Under the pieces are notes generated by a model, which had not been told where the DNA came from, searched no databases, and saw only the letters and a program-made list of their open reading frames with translations. Of a stretch of DNA of 64,000 nucleotides, positions 25,895 through 34,504 are shown piece by piece. The stretch covers positions 1 through 64,000 of the forward strand of contig NZ_JABFUC010000019.1 in assembly GCF_022341425.1 (NCBI RefSeq), read 5' to 3'. Position numbers and translations under genes: made by a program. Position 1 is the first letter of the stretch. Every line of letters starts with the position of its first letter. The stretch is from Billgrantia campisalis. GTDB lineage: Bacteria > Pseudomonadota > Gammaproteobacteria > Pseudomonadales > Halomonadaceae.

Positions 25895-27313
25895 TCATTT
25901 CCTCCAGGTCGGGCCAGCATCCTGCTCGAAAGTGGTGTGGGCGGCGGAAAACGGGCGCTTGGCGCGCTCGACTTCACCCTCCACGACCGCCTGCTCATCA
26001 GGAGGTAACATGCCGTTGCGCACCACCCGGGTCAGGTAGTAGACCCCGGCCCAGAACACCACCGCATAGACTGCGACATAGCCGACCAGGGTAAACAGCG
26101 CCATGCCACCGGTGAGTGACGGCGTCACGCCTTCGGCGTGACTCATCATGCCGTAGACCAGCCAGGGGGCTCGGCCCACTTCGGTGACAATCCAACCCGC
26201 CAGCACGGCGATAAAGGGCGTCACGCTCATCAGCCTCAACAGCTGCAGAAAGCCACGATGCTCATAGACGCGACCACCGCGGCGCAGCCAGAGTCCGGCG
26301 ATCGCCACGCCGATCATCAAAAAGCCAATGGCAACCATGATACGAAACGACCAGAAGACGATGGCCACCGGTGGTTGCTCTTCCGGCGGTACCTCGCTGA
26401 TGCCCGGCACCACACCGGACGGACTGTGCTTGAGGATGATGCTGGCGAGGCTCGGAATGCCCAGCTCGAAGCGGTTGGTCTGGGCCTCCTGGTCCGGCAG
26501 CGCGAAGAGCAGCAGCGGCACATGGGAGCGCGTTTCCCAGTTACCCTCCATGGCCGCCACCTTGGTGGGCTGATGCTCCAGGGTGTTGAGACCGTGGAAG
26601 TCACCCACCACGGCCTGGGCAGGTGTCAGGACCAGCAGCAGCCACAGGCACATGGAGAGCGCCTTGCGGTTGGCCTCTACGTCGCGCTTGATCAGCAGGT
26701 ACCAGGCGCTGACGCCGGCCACCACGAAGCCGCCGGTGAGGAAGGAGGCCATCACCATATGGGTGAAGCGCCAGCCGAAGGAGGGGTTGAAGATCGCCTC
26801 GCCCCAGGCGGTGACCCGGAAGCTGCCGTCCATCAGTTCGACCCCGGCCGGCGTCTGCATCCAGCTGTTGGCCGAGAGGATCCAGAACGACGAGATGAAA
26901 GTGCCGATCGCCACCATCACCGCGGCGAACAGATGCACCCCCTGGGGCACCTTGCCGCGCCCGAACAGCAGCACGCCGAGGAAGGCCGCCTCGAGGAAGA
27001 AGGCGGTCACCACCTCATAGCTGAGCATGGGCCCCATGAAGTTCGCCGATGCCAGGGAAAAGTTGCTCCAGTTGGTGCCGAACTGGAAGGACATCACGAT
27101 GCCCGACACCACGCCCATGCCGAACACCACGGCGAAGACCTTGGTCCAGAACATCGCCAGGCGGTCCCAGACCGGATTCTGGGTGCGATAGAAGAGCCCG
27201 TGCAGCAGGGCGATATAGGACGCCAGCCCGATGGTGAACACCGGGAAGATGGCGTGAAAGGAAACCACGAAAGCGAACTGAAGTCGCGACAGCAGCAGGG
27301 GATCAAGCTCCAT
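25895..27313 (-). CDS. cydA: Cytochrome bd-type quinol oxidase subunit I (CioA-like)
   Basis: This 472-residue inner-membrane subunit would bind the haems and the quinol site and reduce oxygen. The start MELDPLLLSRLQFAFVVSFH and LNTLEHQPTKVAAMEGNWE are CioA-type, with a short Q-loop, so it may be relatively cyanide tolerant. The usual GRQPW motif reads GRAPW here (VTEVGRAPWLVYG), a change at a conserved glutamine. The start at 27313 is chosen because it gives the standard N-terminus; an open frame extends to 27361. Unlike many cio loci, this one is followed by cydDC. No clear FNR/ANR box was seen upstream. Confidence 0.92.
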   Translation of the reverse strand: MELDPLLLSRLQFAFVVSFHAIFPVFTIGLASYIALLHGLFYRTQNPVWDRLAMFWTKVFAVVFGMGVVSGIVMSFQFGTNWSNFSLASANFMGPMLSYEVVTAFFLEAAFLGVLLFGRGKVPQGVHLFAAVMVAIGTFISSFWILSANSWMQTPAGVELMDGSFRVTAWGEAIFNPSFGWRFTHMVMASFLTGGFVVAGVSAWYLLIKRDVEANRKALSMCLWLLLVLTPAQAVVGDFHGLNTLEHQPTKVAAMEGNWETRSHVPLLLFALPDQEAQTNRFELGIPSLASIILKHSPSGVVPGISEVPPEEQPPVAIVFWSFRIMVAIGFLMIGVAIAGLWLRRGGRVYEHRGFLQLLRLMSVTPFIAVLAGWIVTEVGRAPWLVYGMMSHAEGVTPSLTGGMALFTLVGYVAVYAVVFWAGVYYLTRVVRNGMLPPDEQAVVEGEVERAKRPFSAAHTTFEQDAGPTWRK

Positions 27314-27454
27314 AACGCATGCCTCATCTCGGGGTAGAAGAGCGCCAAGCAGCATTGTCATTATTAGGGCCAGGCCGTTATCGATATCAGCCTACGACTG
27401 TGGCCAAAAAAAGCGATGAAAAGTTGACCCAGGACAGTGTGTCGTGTTGTCGCA

Positions 27455-28438
27455 TCAGGTACCCGAGGCCTGCACCACCAGGCGGACCAGAAAGGCGGTG
27501 TAGCCCACGAAGCCGGCCAGCAGCACGGCCCCCTCGAGGCGATTGAGGCGCCCCGGCCGCCCCCGCCAGCCCAGGGCGAAGAGCACCATCAGGGCGGTCA
27601 TGGCCGCCATCACGCTCCAGTCGCGCCACAGCACTTCGGCCGCCACCTCAATGGGCGTGATCACCGCCGCGAGCCCCACCACGCCAAGGGTGTTGAAGAG
27701 ATTCGAGCCCACCACGTTACCCAGCACCAGGTCATGCTCACCGCGACGCAGAGCGCTGATCGAGGCGGCCAACTCCGGAAGCGAGGTGCCCACGGCCACC
27801 ACGGTCAGGCCGATGATCAGGTCGCTGACGCCGAAGCCCTGGGCGATGGCCACCGCCCCCCATACCAGCAGCCGGGAGCTGGCTACCAGCAGCACCAATC
27901 CCACGCCGGTCCAGACGAGCCCCGCCGCCAGCGACAAAGGATGCAGGGCGAGACTCTCCTCGGTCTCGGCGGCCAGCGGGTCGCTGACGCCGCGGCGCGC
28001 CTGAACGATGCTGACGCCGATGAACGCCGCCAGCAGCGCCAGCAGCAGGGTCCCCTCGAGGCGGCCGACCACGCCGCCCCACATCAGCAGCGCCGAGAGC
28101 AGGGTCACCGCCCCCAGCACGGGCAGTTCGCGACGTACCACGCTGGAGTGCACGGTCAGCGGGGCGATCAGCGCCACCAGCCCGAGAATCATGCCGATGT
28201 TGGCGATGTTCGAGCCATAGGCATTGCCCAGCGCCAGACCGGGATTGCCCTGTCCGGCCGCCAGCGCCGAGACCATCAGCTCCGGGGCCGAGGTGCCAAA
28301 ACCAATCACCAGCATGCCGATCAGCAGCGGCGACAGCCCCAGGCGGTGCGAAGTGGCCGCCGCCCCCTCGACGAAACGCTCGGCGCTCCAGACGAGCAGC
28401 ACCAGACCGACGATCACGGCCGCAGCGGGTAACAGCAT
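27455..28438 (-). CDS. Calcium/sodium antiporter, YrbG-like CaCA family
   Basis: This 327-residue inner-membrane protein has two inverted repeats of about five helices. Each holds the family ion-binding motif: GFGTSAPELMVSALA near residue 46 and VAVGTSLPELAASISA near residue 210, with the paired GNAYGSNIANIG and GNVVGSNLFNTLG segments. These are hallmarks of K-independent Na/Ca exchangers related to YrbG. In a moderately halophilic host it could use the sodium gradient to expel calcium. The gene stands alone; cydA lies upstream in the same direction, 141 bases away. Confidence 0.92.
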   Translation of the reverse strand: MLLPAAAVIVGLVLLVWSAERFVEGAAATSHRLGLSPLLIGMLVIGFGTSAPELMVSALAAGQGNPGLALGNAYGSNIANIGMILGLVALIAPLTVHSSVVRRELPVLGAVTLLSALLMWGGVVGRLEGTLLLALLAAFIGVSIVQARRGVSDPLAAETEESLALHPLSLAAGLVWTGVGLVLLVASSRLLVWGAVAIAQGFGVSDLIIGLTVVAVGTSLPELAASISALRRGEHDLVLGNVVGSNLFNTLGVVGLAAVITPIEVAAEVLWRDWSVMAAMTALMVLFALGWRGRPGRLNRLEGAVLLAGFVGYTAFLVRLVVQASGT

Positions 28439-28644
28439 GGGAAGTCCTCGGGAACATTCAGGTGTGCATGTTTGTCTATGGTGCGCGTTGCGTCAACGTG
28501 TCACACTTTCGCCAGTGCCACGTTTACCAGCGCCACGCTGTCGCCGGGCGGCCCACGATCGACAGCCTTGGCTCTATCTGACAAGTCGACGGGCCGTCGC
28601 CGCACCTTCCATCGCAGCTCGTTCGTCTCAGGTGATCATCGCCG

Positions 28645-29994
28645 GTGTTCAGGCCTCCTTTCACGCTTCCTTCACTACCGCGGGGCGAGCCCCGGGTCGA
28701 CCAGTCACCCCCCGAGGTACGCACCTCGCGGCGGCGGCTGCGCGCCTGTCACGAGTGTGACTGGCTGGTCGCCCTGCCGCCGCTGCGCCCCGGCGAGAAG
28801 GCCGACTGTCCGCGCTGCGGCCATACCCTGGCCACGCGCCACCACCGCCCGGCCCAACGCAGCATGTCGCTAGCGCTGTCGGCGCTGGTGGCGCTGCTGC
28901 TGGCGGTCTCCTTCCCGTTCGTCAGCTTCAACGTCGGCGGCATCGGCCATGGCATCGAGCTCTCCCAGACCGCCACCACCCTGATCGGCTTCCACCAGCC
29001 GATTGTCGCCATCGCGGTGATCCTCACCATTGTGGTGCTGCCGGCGGTCTACCTGTGCGGGGTGATCTGGCTGCAGGCGGGACTGCTGCGCGGCCAGCCG
29101 CTTCCGGCCAGCCGCAGCATCGCACGCTCGCTGGCTCATCTGCACCCCTGGATGATGGCGGACGTGTTCATCATTGGCGCCCTGGTCAGCCTGATCAAGG
29201 TGGCCGGCATGGCCCAGATCGAGTTCGGCATCTCCTTCTGGGCGTTCTGCGTTTTCGCCCTGCTGCTGCTGCTCACCACCCAGTCCCTCGACGCCGACTG
29301 GATGTGGTTCTCGCTGACCGGCGAGCCGCTGGCTCCCCCAGGCGCCCGTACCGGCACCACTGCGGCTCCCCAGGGCCTTACTGGCTGCCCCACCTGCGGG
29401 CTGGTCAACCGCCTGGACGGGCGGGGACACGGCCACTGCCGACGCTGCGGCGAGCGGCTCCACGCGCGCCTGCCGCACAGCCTGCAGCGCACCTGGGCCC
29501 TGCTGGCAGCCGCCGCGGTGATGTACCTGCCGGCCAACTTCTATCCGATCATGACCACCACCAGCCTGGGCCAGACCTCCACCTCGACCATCATCGGCGG
29601 CGTGGTGGAGCTGGTGCAGATGGGCTCCTGGCCGGTGGCACTGGTGATCTTCGTAGCCAGCGTGATCGTGCCCGTCGGCAAGCTGGTGGCGCTATCCTGG
29701 CTGTGCCTGGTGGTCGAGCGCAGCCATGAACTCAACGCCGGGGCCCGGACGCGGCTCTATCGACTGACCGAATTCATCGGCCGCTGGTCCATGGTGGACG
29801 TCTTCGTGGTGGCCATTCTGGTGGCGCTGATTCGCGCCGGCTCGCTGATGTCGATCACCCCGGGGCCCGCCGCGCTGGCCTTCGGCGCCGTGGTGGTGCT
29901 GACCATGCTGGCCGCCATGACCTTCGACCCCCGACTGATCTGGGACACGCCGCTGCCGCGCGCCTCCCGCCACACGCAAGGAACCTCCGGATGA
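28645..29994 (+). CDS. pqiA: Intermembrane transport protein PqiA
   Basis: PqiA is the inner-membrane part of the Pqi lipid-transport system linking inner and outer membranes. This 449-residue protein has two repeats of a zinc-ribbon-like Cys4 motif followed by about four helices. The first uses Cys35, Cys38, Cys55 and Cys58 (CHECD and CPRCG); the second is CPTCG and CRRCG near residues 250-275. The frame opens with GTG; no upstream in-frame ATG with a ribosome site is evident, so the exact start is uncertain. Its stop overlaps pqiB by four bases. Confidence 0.9.
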   Translation: MFRPPFTLPSLPRGEPRVDQSPPEVRTSRRRLRACHECDWLVALPPLRPGEKADCPRCGHTLATRHHRPAQRSMSLALSALVALLLAVSFPFVSFNVGGIGHGIELSQTATTLIGFHQPIVAIAVILTIVVLPAVYLCGVIWLQAGLLRGQPLPASRSIARSLAHLHPWMMADVFIIGALVSLIKVAGMAQIEFGISFWAFCVFALLLLLTTQSLDADWMWFSLTGEPLAPPGARTGTTAAPQGLTGCPTCGLVNRLDGRGHGHCRRCGERLHARLPHSLQRTWALLAAAAVMYLPANFYPIMTTTSLGQTSTSTIIGGVVELVQMGSWPVALVIFVASVIVPVGKLVALSWLCLVVERSHELNAGARTRLYRLTEFIGRWSMVDVFVVAILVALIRAGSLMSITPGPAALAFGAVVVLTMLAAMTFDPRLIWDTPLPRASRHTQGTSG

Positions 29995-31670
29995 GCGAGA
30001 CGCCCCGCGACCCCGATGCCCCGCGGGACATGCATCGGGCCAAGCCCTCTCCCCAGGCCCGGCTGTCGCCGATCTGGATCGTGCCCATCGTGGCCATACT
30101 GATCGGCCTGTGGCTGGTCTACGACAACTACCGCAGCCGCGGGCCGCTGATCACCCTAACCATGAGCAACGCCGAAGGAATCGAGGCCGGCAGCACCCTG
30201 ATCAAGACCCGCAATGTACAGGTCGGCCGCGTCGAGCGGGTGCGGCTCTCCGACGATCTCAGCCATACCGTGATCACCGCACGCATGGCGCCCGATACCG
30301 AGGCCATGCTCACCGAGGAGAGCCGCGTCTGGGTGGTCAAGCCGCGCATCGGGCGCGAGGGCATCAGCGGCCTTGGCACCGTGCTCTCCGGCGCCTATCT
30401 CCAGCTCGAGCCGGGCCCCGGCGAGGCGGGCCGGCGCGACTTCGGGGTCAGCGACCTGCCGCCGGTGTCGCCGGCCGGCGTGGCCGGGCTGCGCGTCAGC
30501 CTGATCAGCCAGATGGGCAACTCGCTGCGGGTCGGGGACCCGGTCACCTATCAGGGCTATACCGTGGGCCGGGTCGAGGAGGTGCGCTTCGACGCCGAGG
30601 CGCGGCGCATGGAACAGCGGGTCTTCATCGAGAGCCCCTACGACCGCCTGGTCACCGACAGCACCCGCTTCTGGTCGGCCAGCGGCGTCGACCTGCGCCT
30701 GGACGCCGACGGCATCCGGATCAACGTCGAATCGCTGGAGGCGCTGCTCGGCGGCGGGGTGACCTTCGCCGTGCCCGAGGACCTGCCCCCGGGCACGCCG
30801 GTGGCAAGCGACACCACCTTCAACCTCTATGCCGACGAGGACAGCGCCCGTCAGGGCACCTTCGATCGCTACCTGGAATACGTGCTGCTGGTGGACGACA
30901 CCGTGCGCGGCCTCTCCCGCGGCGCCCCGGTGGAGTTTCGCGGCGTACGCATCGGCACCGTGGCCGCCGTGCCCTGGCAATTCAACGCCCCCCAGCCGGA
31001 GACCCGCAGCGGCTTCTCGATCCCGGTGCTCATCCGCATCGAACCCCAGCGGCTGGGCATCGAGAACCAGGAAGTGGACCTGATGGAGTGGGAGGCGCGC
31101 TTCGAGCGGCTCTTCAACCTGGGGCTTCACGCCTCGCTGAAGTCCGGCAACCTGCTCACCGGCGCGCTGTTCGTCGACCTCAACTTCCAGCGCGACGAGG
31201 CCGGCAGCTACGTGGCCGAGACGTTCGCCCAGCGCACCGTCTTTCCCACCACCTCGGCCGGCTTCGCCCAGATCGAGGCCCAGGTGACGGCGCTGCTCGA
31301 CAAGCTCAACGCCTTGGAGCTCGAGCCGCTGCTGGCCGGCCTGGACCGCAACCTGGCGAGCTCCCAGGCCATGCTCGAGGAAGTGCGCGAGCTCGGCGGC
31401 GCCTTCCAGGCGCTGCTGGAGGACCCCGGCACCCAAAGCCTGCCCAGCAACCTCAATGCGACGCTGGAGGCGCTGCAGGCCACCCTGCAGGGTATGTCAC
31501 CGGATTCCGGCGCCTACCGGGAACTGACCGCCGCGGCCGAGCGCCTGGAGCGGCTGATGCGCGACCTGCAGCCGGTGGCCCGCACCCTGAACGAGAACCC
31601 GCGCTCCCTGCTGTTCGACAACCTGGACACCGTCGACCCCCAGCCGCGCGCACCACGACGAGCCCCCTGA
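29991..31670 (+). CDS. pqiB: MCE-domain intermembrane transport protein PqiB
   Basis: PqiB forms a periplasm-spanning hydrophobic channel of stacked MCE rings in the envelope. This 559-residue protein has one membrane helix near residues 27-44, three MCE domains starting around 52, 168 and 295, and a long C-terminal helical region typical of the needle. Each MCE domain shows the expected beta pattern (GSTLIKTRNVQVGRV, GDPVTYQGYTVGRVEEV, GAPVEFRGVRIGTV). The ATG overlaps the pqiA stop. Length matches E. coli PqiB (546). Confidence 0.94.
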   Translation: MSETPRDPDAPRDMHRAKPSPQARLSPIWIVPIVAILIGLWLVYDNYRSRGPLITLTMSNAEGIEAGSTLIKTRNVQVGRVERVRLSDDLSHTVITARMAPDTEAMLTEESRVWVVKPRIGREGISGLGTVLSGAYLQLEPGPGEAGRRDFGVSDLPPVSPAGVAGLRVSLISQMGNSLRVGDPVTYQGYTVGRVEEVRFDAEARRMEQRVFIESPYDRLVTDSTRFWSASGVDLRLDADGIRINVESLEALLGGGVTFAVPEDLPPGTPVASDTTFNLYADEDSARQGTFDRYLEYVLLVDDTVRGLSRGAPVEFRGVRIGTVAAVPWQFNAPQPETRSGFSIPVLIRIEPQRLGIENQEVDLMEWEARFERLFNLGLHASLKSGNLLTGALFVDLNFQRDEAGSYVAETFAQRTVFPTTSAGFAQIEAQVTALLDKLNALELEPLLAGLDRNLASSQAMLEEVRELGGAFQALLEDPGTQSLPSNLNATLEALQATLQGMSPDSGAYRELTAAAERLERLMRDLQPVARTLNENPRSLLFDNLDTVDPQPRAPRRAP

Positions 31671-31682
31671 GGAAGGATGCCC

Positions 31683-32270
31683 ATGAGAGCCATGCCCTGG
31701 ATGATCGCCGCCGCTGCCATGCTCTGGCTGAGCGGCTGCGCCACGCCGAGCGCCCCCCACCAGCGCTACACCCTGCCCGGCAGCGATGCGCCACCGGCCG
31801 CCGCCGGCGCCGAGGCCGAGCAGGTGCTCAAGGTCCGCCCCCCGCAGCTGGCCCACTACCTGGACGTGGACGGCATCGTGCTGCAGCTCGACGACATCAC
31901 CCTCAACGAGGCGCGCCAGCACCTCTGGGCGGAGCCCCTGGCGCGCCAGCTGGAGCGCGGCCTGCGCAGCCGGCTCGCCGTGGCGCTGCCCGACACCCGG
32001 GTGATCCGCGACGACGGTCAGGGACGCGGCGTCGAGGCTCTCACCCTGAGACTCGAGATCGACCGCTTCCAGGGGCGCTACGACGGCCTGGCGATTGTCA
32101 GCGGCCAGTGGCAGCTTTACGCCCCCGGCGGCCAGTTGCTGGCCACGGAGCACTTCCGGGTCGCCACCGAGCTTGCCGACGATGGCTACCCGGCCCTGGT
32201 GCGGGCCCTGGGCCGCAGCTGGGACCGGGTGGCCGAGCAGATCGGCGAGGCGATTCGCCAAACAATTTGA
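31683..32270 (+). CDS. pqiC: Outer-membrane lipoprotein PqiC
   Basis: This 195-residue lipoprotein has signal sequence MRAMPWMIAAAAMLWLSGC, with a lipobox LSGC and the lipidated cysteine near residue 19. The ABC-type transport auxiliary lipoprotein domain follows (YTLPGSD, LAHYLDVDGIVLQ, RFQGRYDGLAIVSGQW). PqiC anchors the PqiB needle at the outer membrane. Two ATGs lie six bases apart; the second (31683) is chosen because GAGGAAGG sits directly against the first. It is the last gene of pqiABC, twelve bases after pqiB. Confidence 0.88.
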   Translation: MRAMPWMIAAAAMLWLSGCATPSAPHQRYTLPGSDAPPAAAGAEAEQVLKVRPPQLAHYLDVDGIVLQLDDITLNEARQHLWAEPLARQLERGLRSRLAVALPDTRVIRDDGQGRGVEALTLRLEIDRFQGRYDGLAIVSGQWQLYAPGGQLLATEHFRVATELADDGYPALVRALGRSWDRVAEQIGEAIRQTI

Positions 32271-32508
32271 AGGGATAAGGCCGGGGGCCGATTCACCGGA
32301 TTTTTTGGAGCACGGTTTGCTGCGCGAAAGCGGCGGCGTGGCTCCCACGATAAAGCTGCGGCCCGGCGCGCACTGTGGCATACTATGGCCTCGCGGCAAC
32401 CCGTAGTCCCTCCTGCCGCGCCCCTGAACCGAATTTTCACGCCTTGGCCCGGGACTGGCCACGCGCTTGACGCGCGTGGCACGGCCGAGGCGACTCTGCG
32501 GAGACCGC

Positions 32509-33834
32509 ATGACCTTTTCCGACCTCGGCCTGCGTGCCGAACTGCTCCGTGCCGTCGAGGCACAGGGCTACACCATTCCGACCCCCATTCAGCGCCAGGC
32601 CATCCCCGCCGTGCTCGAGGGAGGCGACCTGCTGGCCAGCGCCCAGACCGGCACCGGCAAGACCGCCGGTTTTACCCTGCCGATGCTCCAGCGCCTGGCC
32701 CAGGGGCCCCGCCCCGGCAAGCGCCAGATCCGTGCCCTGGTCCTGACCCCGACCCGTGAGCTGGCCGCCCAGGTGGGCGAAAGCGTAGCCGACTACGGCC
32801 GCCACCTGACGCTCAAGAGCCACGTGATCTTCGGCGGCGTCGGCCAGCAGCCCCAGGTGGACGCCATCCGCCCCGGCCTCGATGTGCTTGTCGCCACCCC
32901 GGGCCGCCTGCTCGACCTGCAGCAGCAGAAGCACGTGGACCTCTCGAAAGTCGAGATCCTGGTGCTCGATGAAGCCGACCGCATGCTCGACATGGGCTTT
33001 ATCCACGACATCAAGAAGATCCTTCGCGTGCTGCCCGAAAAGCGCCAGAACCTGCTGTTCTCGGCGACCTTCTCCAACGAGATCCAGGCGCTGGCCGGCA
33101 AGCTGCTCGACAACCCGGCGATGATCGAGGTAGCGCGGCGCAACACCACCGCCGAGCTCGTCGACCAGGCCATCTATCGCGTCGACCGCGAGAAGAAGCG
33201 CGAGCTGCTGGCCCACCTGATAACCGAGCAGAACTGGCATCAGGTGCTGGTCTTCACCCGCACCAAGCACGGCGCCAACCGCCTGGCCGAGCAGCTCTCC
33301 AAGCAGGACATCCCGGCCATGGCGATCCATGGCAACAAGAGCCAGTCGGCGCGCACCAAGGCACTGGCCGCCTTCAAGACCGGCGACCTGCAGGTGCTGG
33401 TGGCCACCGACATCGCCGCCCGCGGCCTGGATATCAGCGAGCTGCCCCACGTGGTCAACTTCGAGCTGCCCAACGTCGCCGAGGACTATGTCCACCGCAT
33501 CGGCCGCACCGGCCGCGCCGGCAGCGAAGGCCAGGCGGTATCGCTGGTCTGCGTCGACGAGCACGGCCTGCTCAAGGGCATCGAGCGGCTGATCAAGCGC
33601 GACCTCGAGAAGCGCATCGAGCCCGGCTTCGAGCCTGACCCCAACGCCAAGCCCGAACCCATCGAGAACGGCCGCAACCGCCGCGGTGGCGGTGGTGGCG
33701 GCGGACGCGGGGGGCGCGGTAACGCGCAGGCGCGCAGCGGTGGCAGCGCCTCCCAGGGCCAGCGTCGCGGCGACGAGTCAAGCGGCACGGGGCGTCGCCG
33801 GCGGCGCGGCGGCCAGGGTGCTCGCCAAGCTTGA
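32509..33834 (+). CDS. rhlE: DEAD-box ATP-dependent RNA helicase RhlE
   Basis: This 441-residue RNA helicase probably acts in ribosome assembly and RNA turnover. The Q motif and FSDLGL start are near the N-terminus; motif I is AQTGTGKT near residue 46, then DEAD in LDEADRMLDMGF, FSATFS, RGLDISELPHVVNFE and HRIGRTGR. The C-terminus is a low-complexity Gly/Arg tail of about 60 residues, including a run of seven glycines, typical of RhlE. The ATG at 32509 is in the standard place; a frame open from 32467 is disregarded. The 238 bases before it hold no recognised gene. Confidence 0.94.
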   Translation: MTFSDLGLRAELLRAVEAQGYTIPTPIQRQAIPAVLEGGDLLASAQTGTGKTAGFTLPMLQRLAQGPRPGKRQIRALVLTPTRELAAQVGESVADYGRHLTLKSHVIFGGVGQQPQVDAIRPGLDVLVATPGRLLDLQQQKHVDLSKVEILVLDEADRMLDMGFIHDIKKILRVLPEKRQNLLFSATFSNEIQALAGKLLDNPAMIEVARRNTTAELVDQAIYRVDREKKRELLAHLITEQNWHQVLVFTRTKHGANRLAEQLSKQDIPAMAIHGNKSQSARTKALAAFKTGDLQVLVATDIAARGLDISELPHVVNFELPNVAEDYVHRIGRTGRAGSEGQAVSLVCVDEHGLLKGIERLIKRDLEKRIEPGFEPDPNAKPEPIENGRNRRGGGGGGGRGGRGNAQARSGGSASQGQRRGDESSGTGRRRRRGGQGARQA

Positions 33835-33842
33835 CCCAGCGC

Positions 33843-33885
33843 ATGGCAGCCTACTGTGCAATATGCGAATGTAGGCTGCCATTTT
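33843..33885 (+). terminator. Terminator after rhlE
   Basis: A perfect 12-base stem (ATGGCAGCCTAC with GTAGGCTGCCAT) encloses a 16-base loop and ends in TTTT. It begins nine bases after the rhlE stop. The large loop is unusual. Confidence 0.7.
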
Positions 33886-33955
33886 CCTGGCGCCGATAAA
33901 TAGAGGGGTAGGCTATGAAGGCCCTCTGGTGCTCCACGTCGTGGAAGACCCGAGC

Positions 33956-34504
33956 ATGCTGAAATGGTTGACCGGCAAGCAGCCGATACCCGTCTGGGCC
34001 ATCAAGCAGATCGATGACGATCTGCTGCACCTGTGCGGCCAGGCCAAGGTGACGCCCACGAAGAAGCGCGGCATCACCCTGGCGGCGCTGAACGAGGGTC
34101 GCTACCAGGGGGCCGTCAGCATGGCCGGCAGCGGCCTGGTGCTCAATGCCCGTCTGTTTGCCGCCCTGGTACCGGTAGAGAACCTCACGCTGGACGCCCA
34201 GGGCCAGGCCCACTGGCAGGGGCGCTGCTGGCAGGTGTCCCAGGTGCCCCAGCGCTGCTGGACCTACGAAGGCCGACTCACGACCCAGCGCCAGCTCCAG
34301 GGCGGCCAATCCCTCCTGGTCAGCGTCGAGGATGTCTCATCCATTCGCCGCCATGCCCGGATCAGCGAGGGCCCCAACGTGGTTCCGTTCGACGACAAGA
34401 GCGCCGACGATCATCCGCTGATCGCCCCTCGCGACGGCGAACACACACGGCCGGCACGCCCCGGCAAGGGATGGGAACGGCGAACCAATGATGACGAGCA
34501 CTAG
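33956..34504 (+). CDS. Hypothetical protein, function not recognised
   Basis: This 182-residue protein was not recognised. The first 145 residues look folded, with a mixed alpha/beta pattern (MLKWLTGKQPIPVWAIKQID, GRYQGAVSMAGSGLVLNA, and a Cys-bearing WQGRCWQV/QRCWTYEG pair). The last 40 or so are polar and charged, with VVPFDDKSADDHP and RPARPGKGWERR, and probably disordered. No signal peptide or membrane helix is visible, so it is likely cytoplasmic. The ATG at 33956 has GGAAG nine bases upstream; a GTG at 33929 is possible. Its end overlaps the MFS transporter by 17 bases, suggesting cotranscription. Codon use is like the neighbours. Confidence 0.6.
   Translation: MLKWLTGKQPIPVWAIKQIDDDLLHLCGQAKVTPTKKRGITLAALNEGRYQGAVSMAGSGLVLNARLFAALVPVENLTLDAQGQAHWQGRCWQVSQVPQRCWTYEGRLTTQRQLQGGQSLLVSVEDVSSIRRHARISEGPNVVPFDDKSADDHPLIAPRDGEHTRPARPGKGWERRTNDDEH

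Noticed and set aside
27375..27392. Possible FNR/ANR box upstream of cydA (CTGATATCGATAAC on the minus strand)
   Set aside because: Only about seven of ten TTGAT-N4-ATCAA positions fit, too weak to annotate, although oxygen control of this oxidase would be expected.
30110..32278. 722-codon plus-strand frame over pqiB and pqiC
   Set aside because: It is a different frame of pqiB and pqiC, Arg/Gly/Ala-rich with no motifs, while pqiB and pqiC read as genuine proteins with MCE and lipobox features.
32306..32321. Sigma-54-like promoter before rhlE (TGG...TTGCT)
   Set aside because: The GG and GC elements have the right 10-base gap, but the CACG block does not match (one of four) and the site is about 190 bases from the gene. 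It is probably chance.
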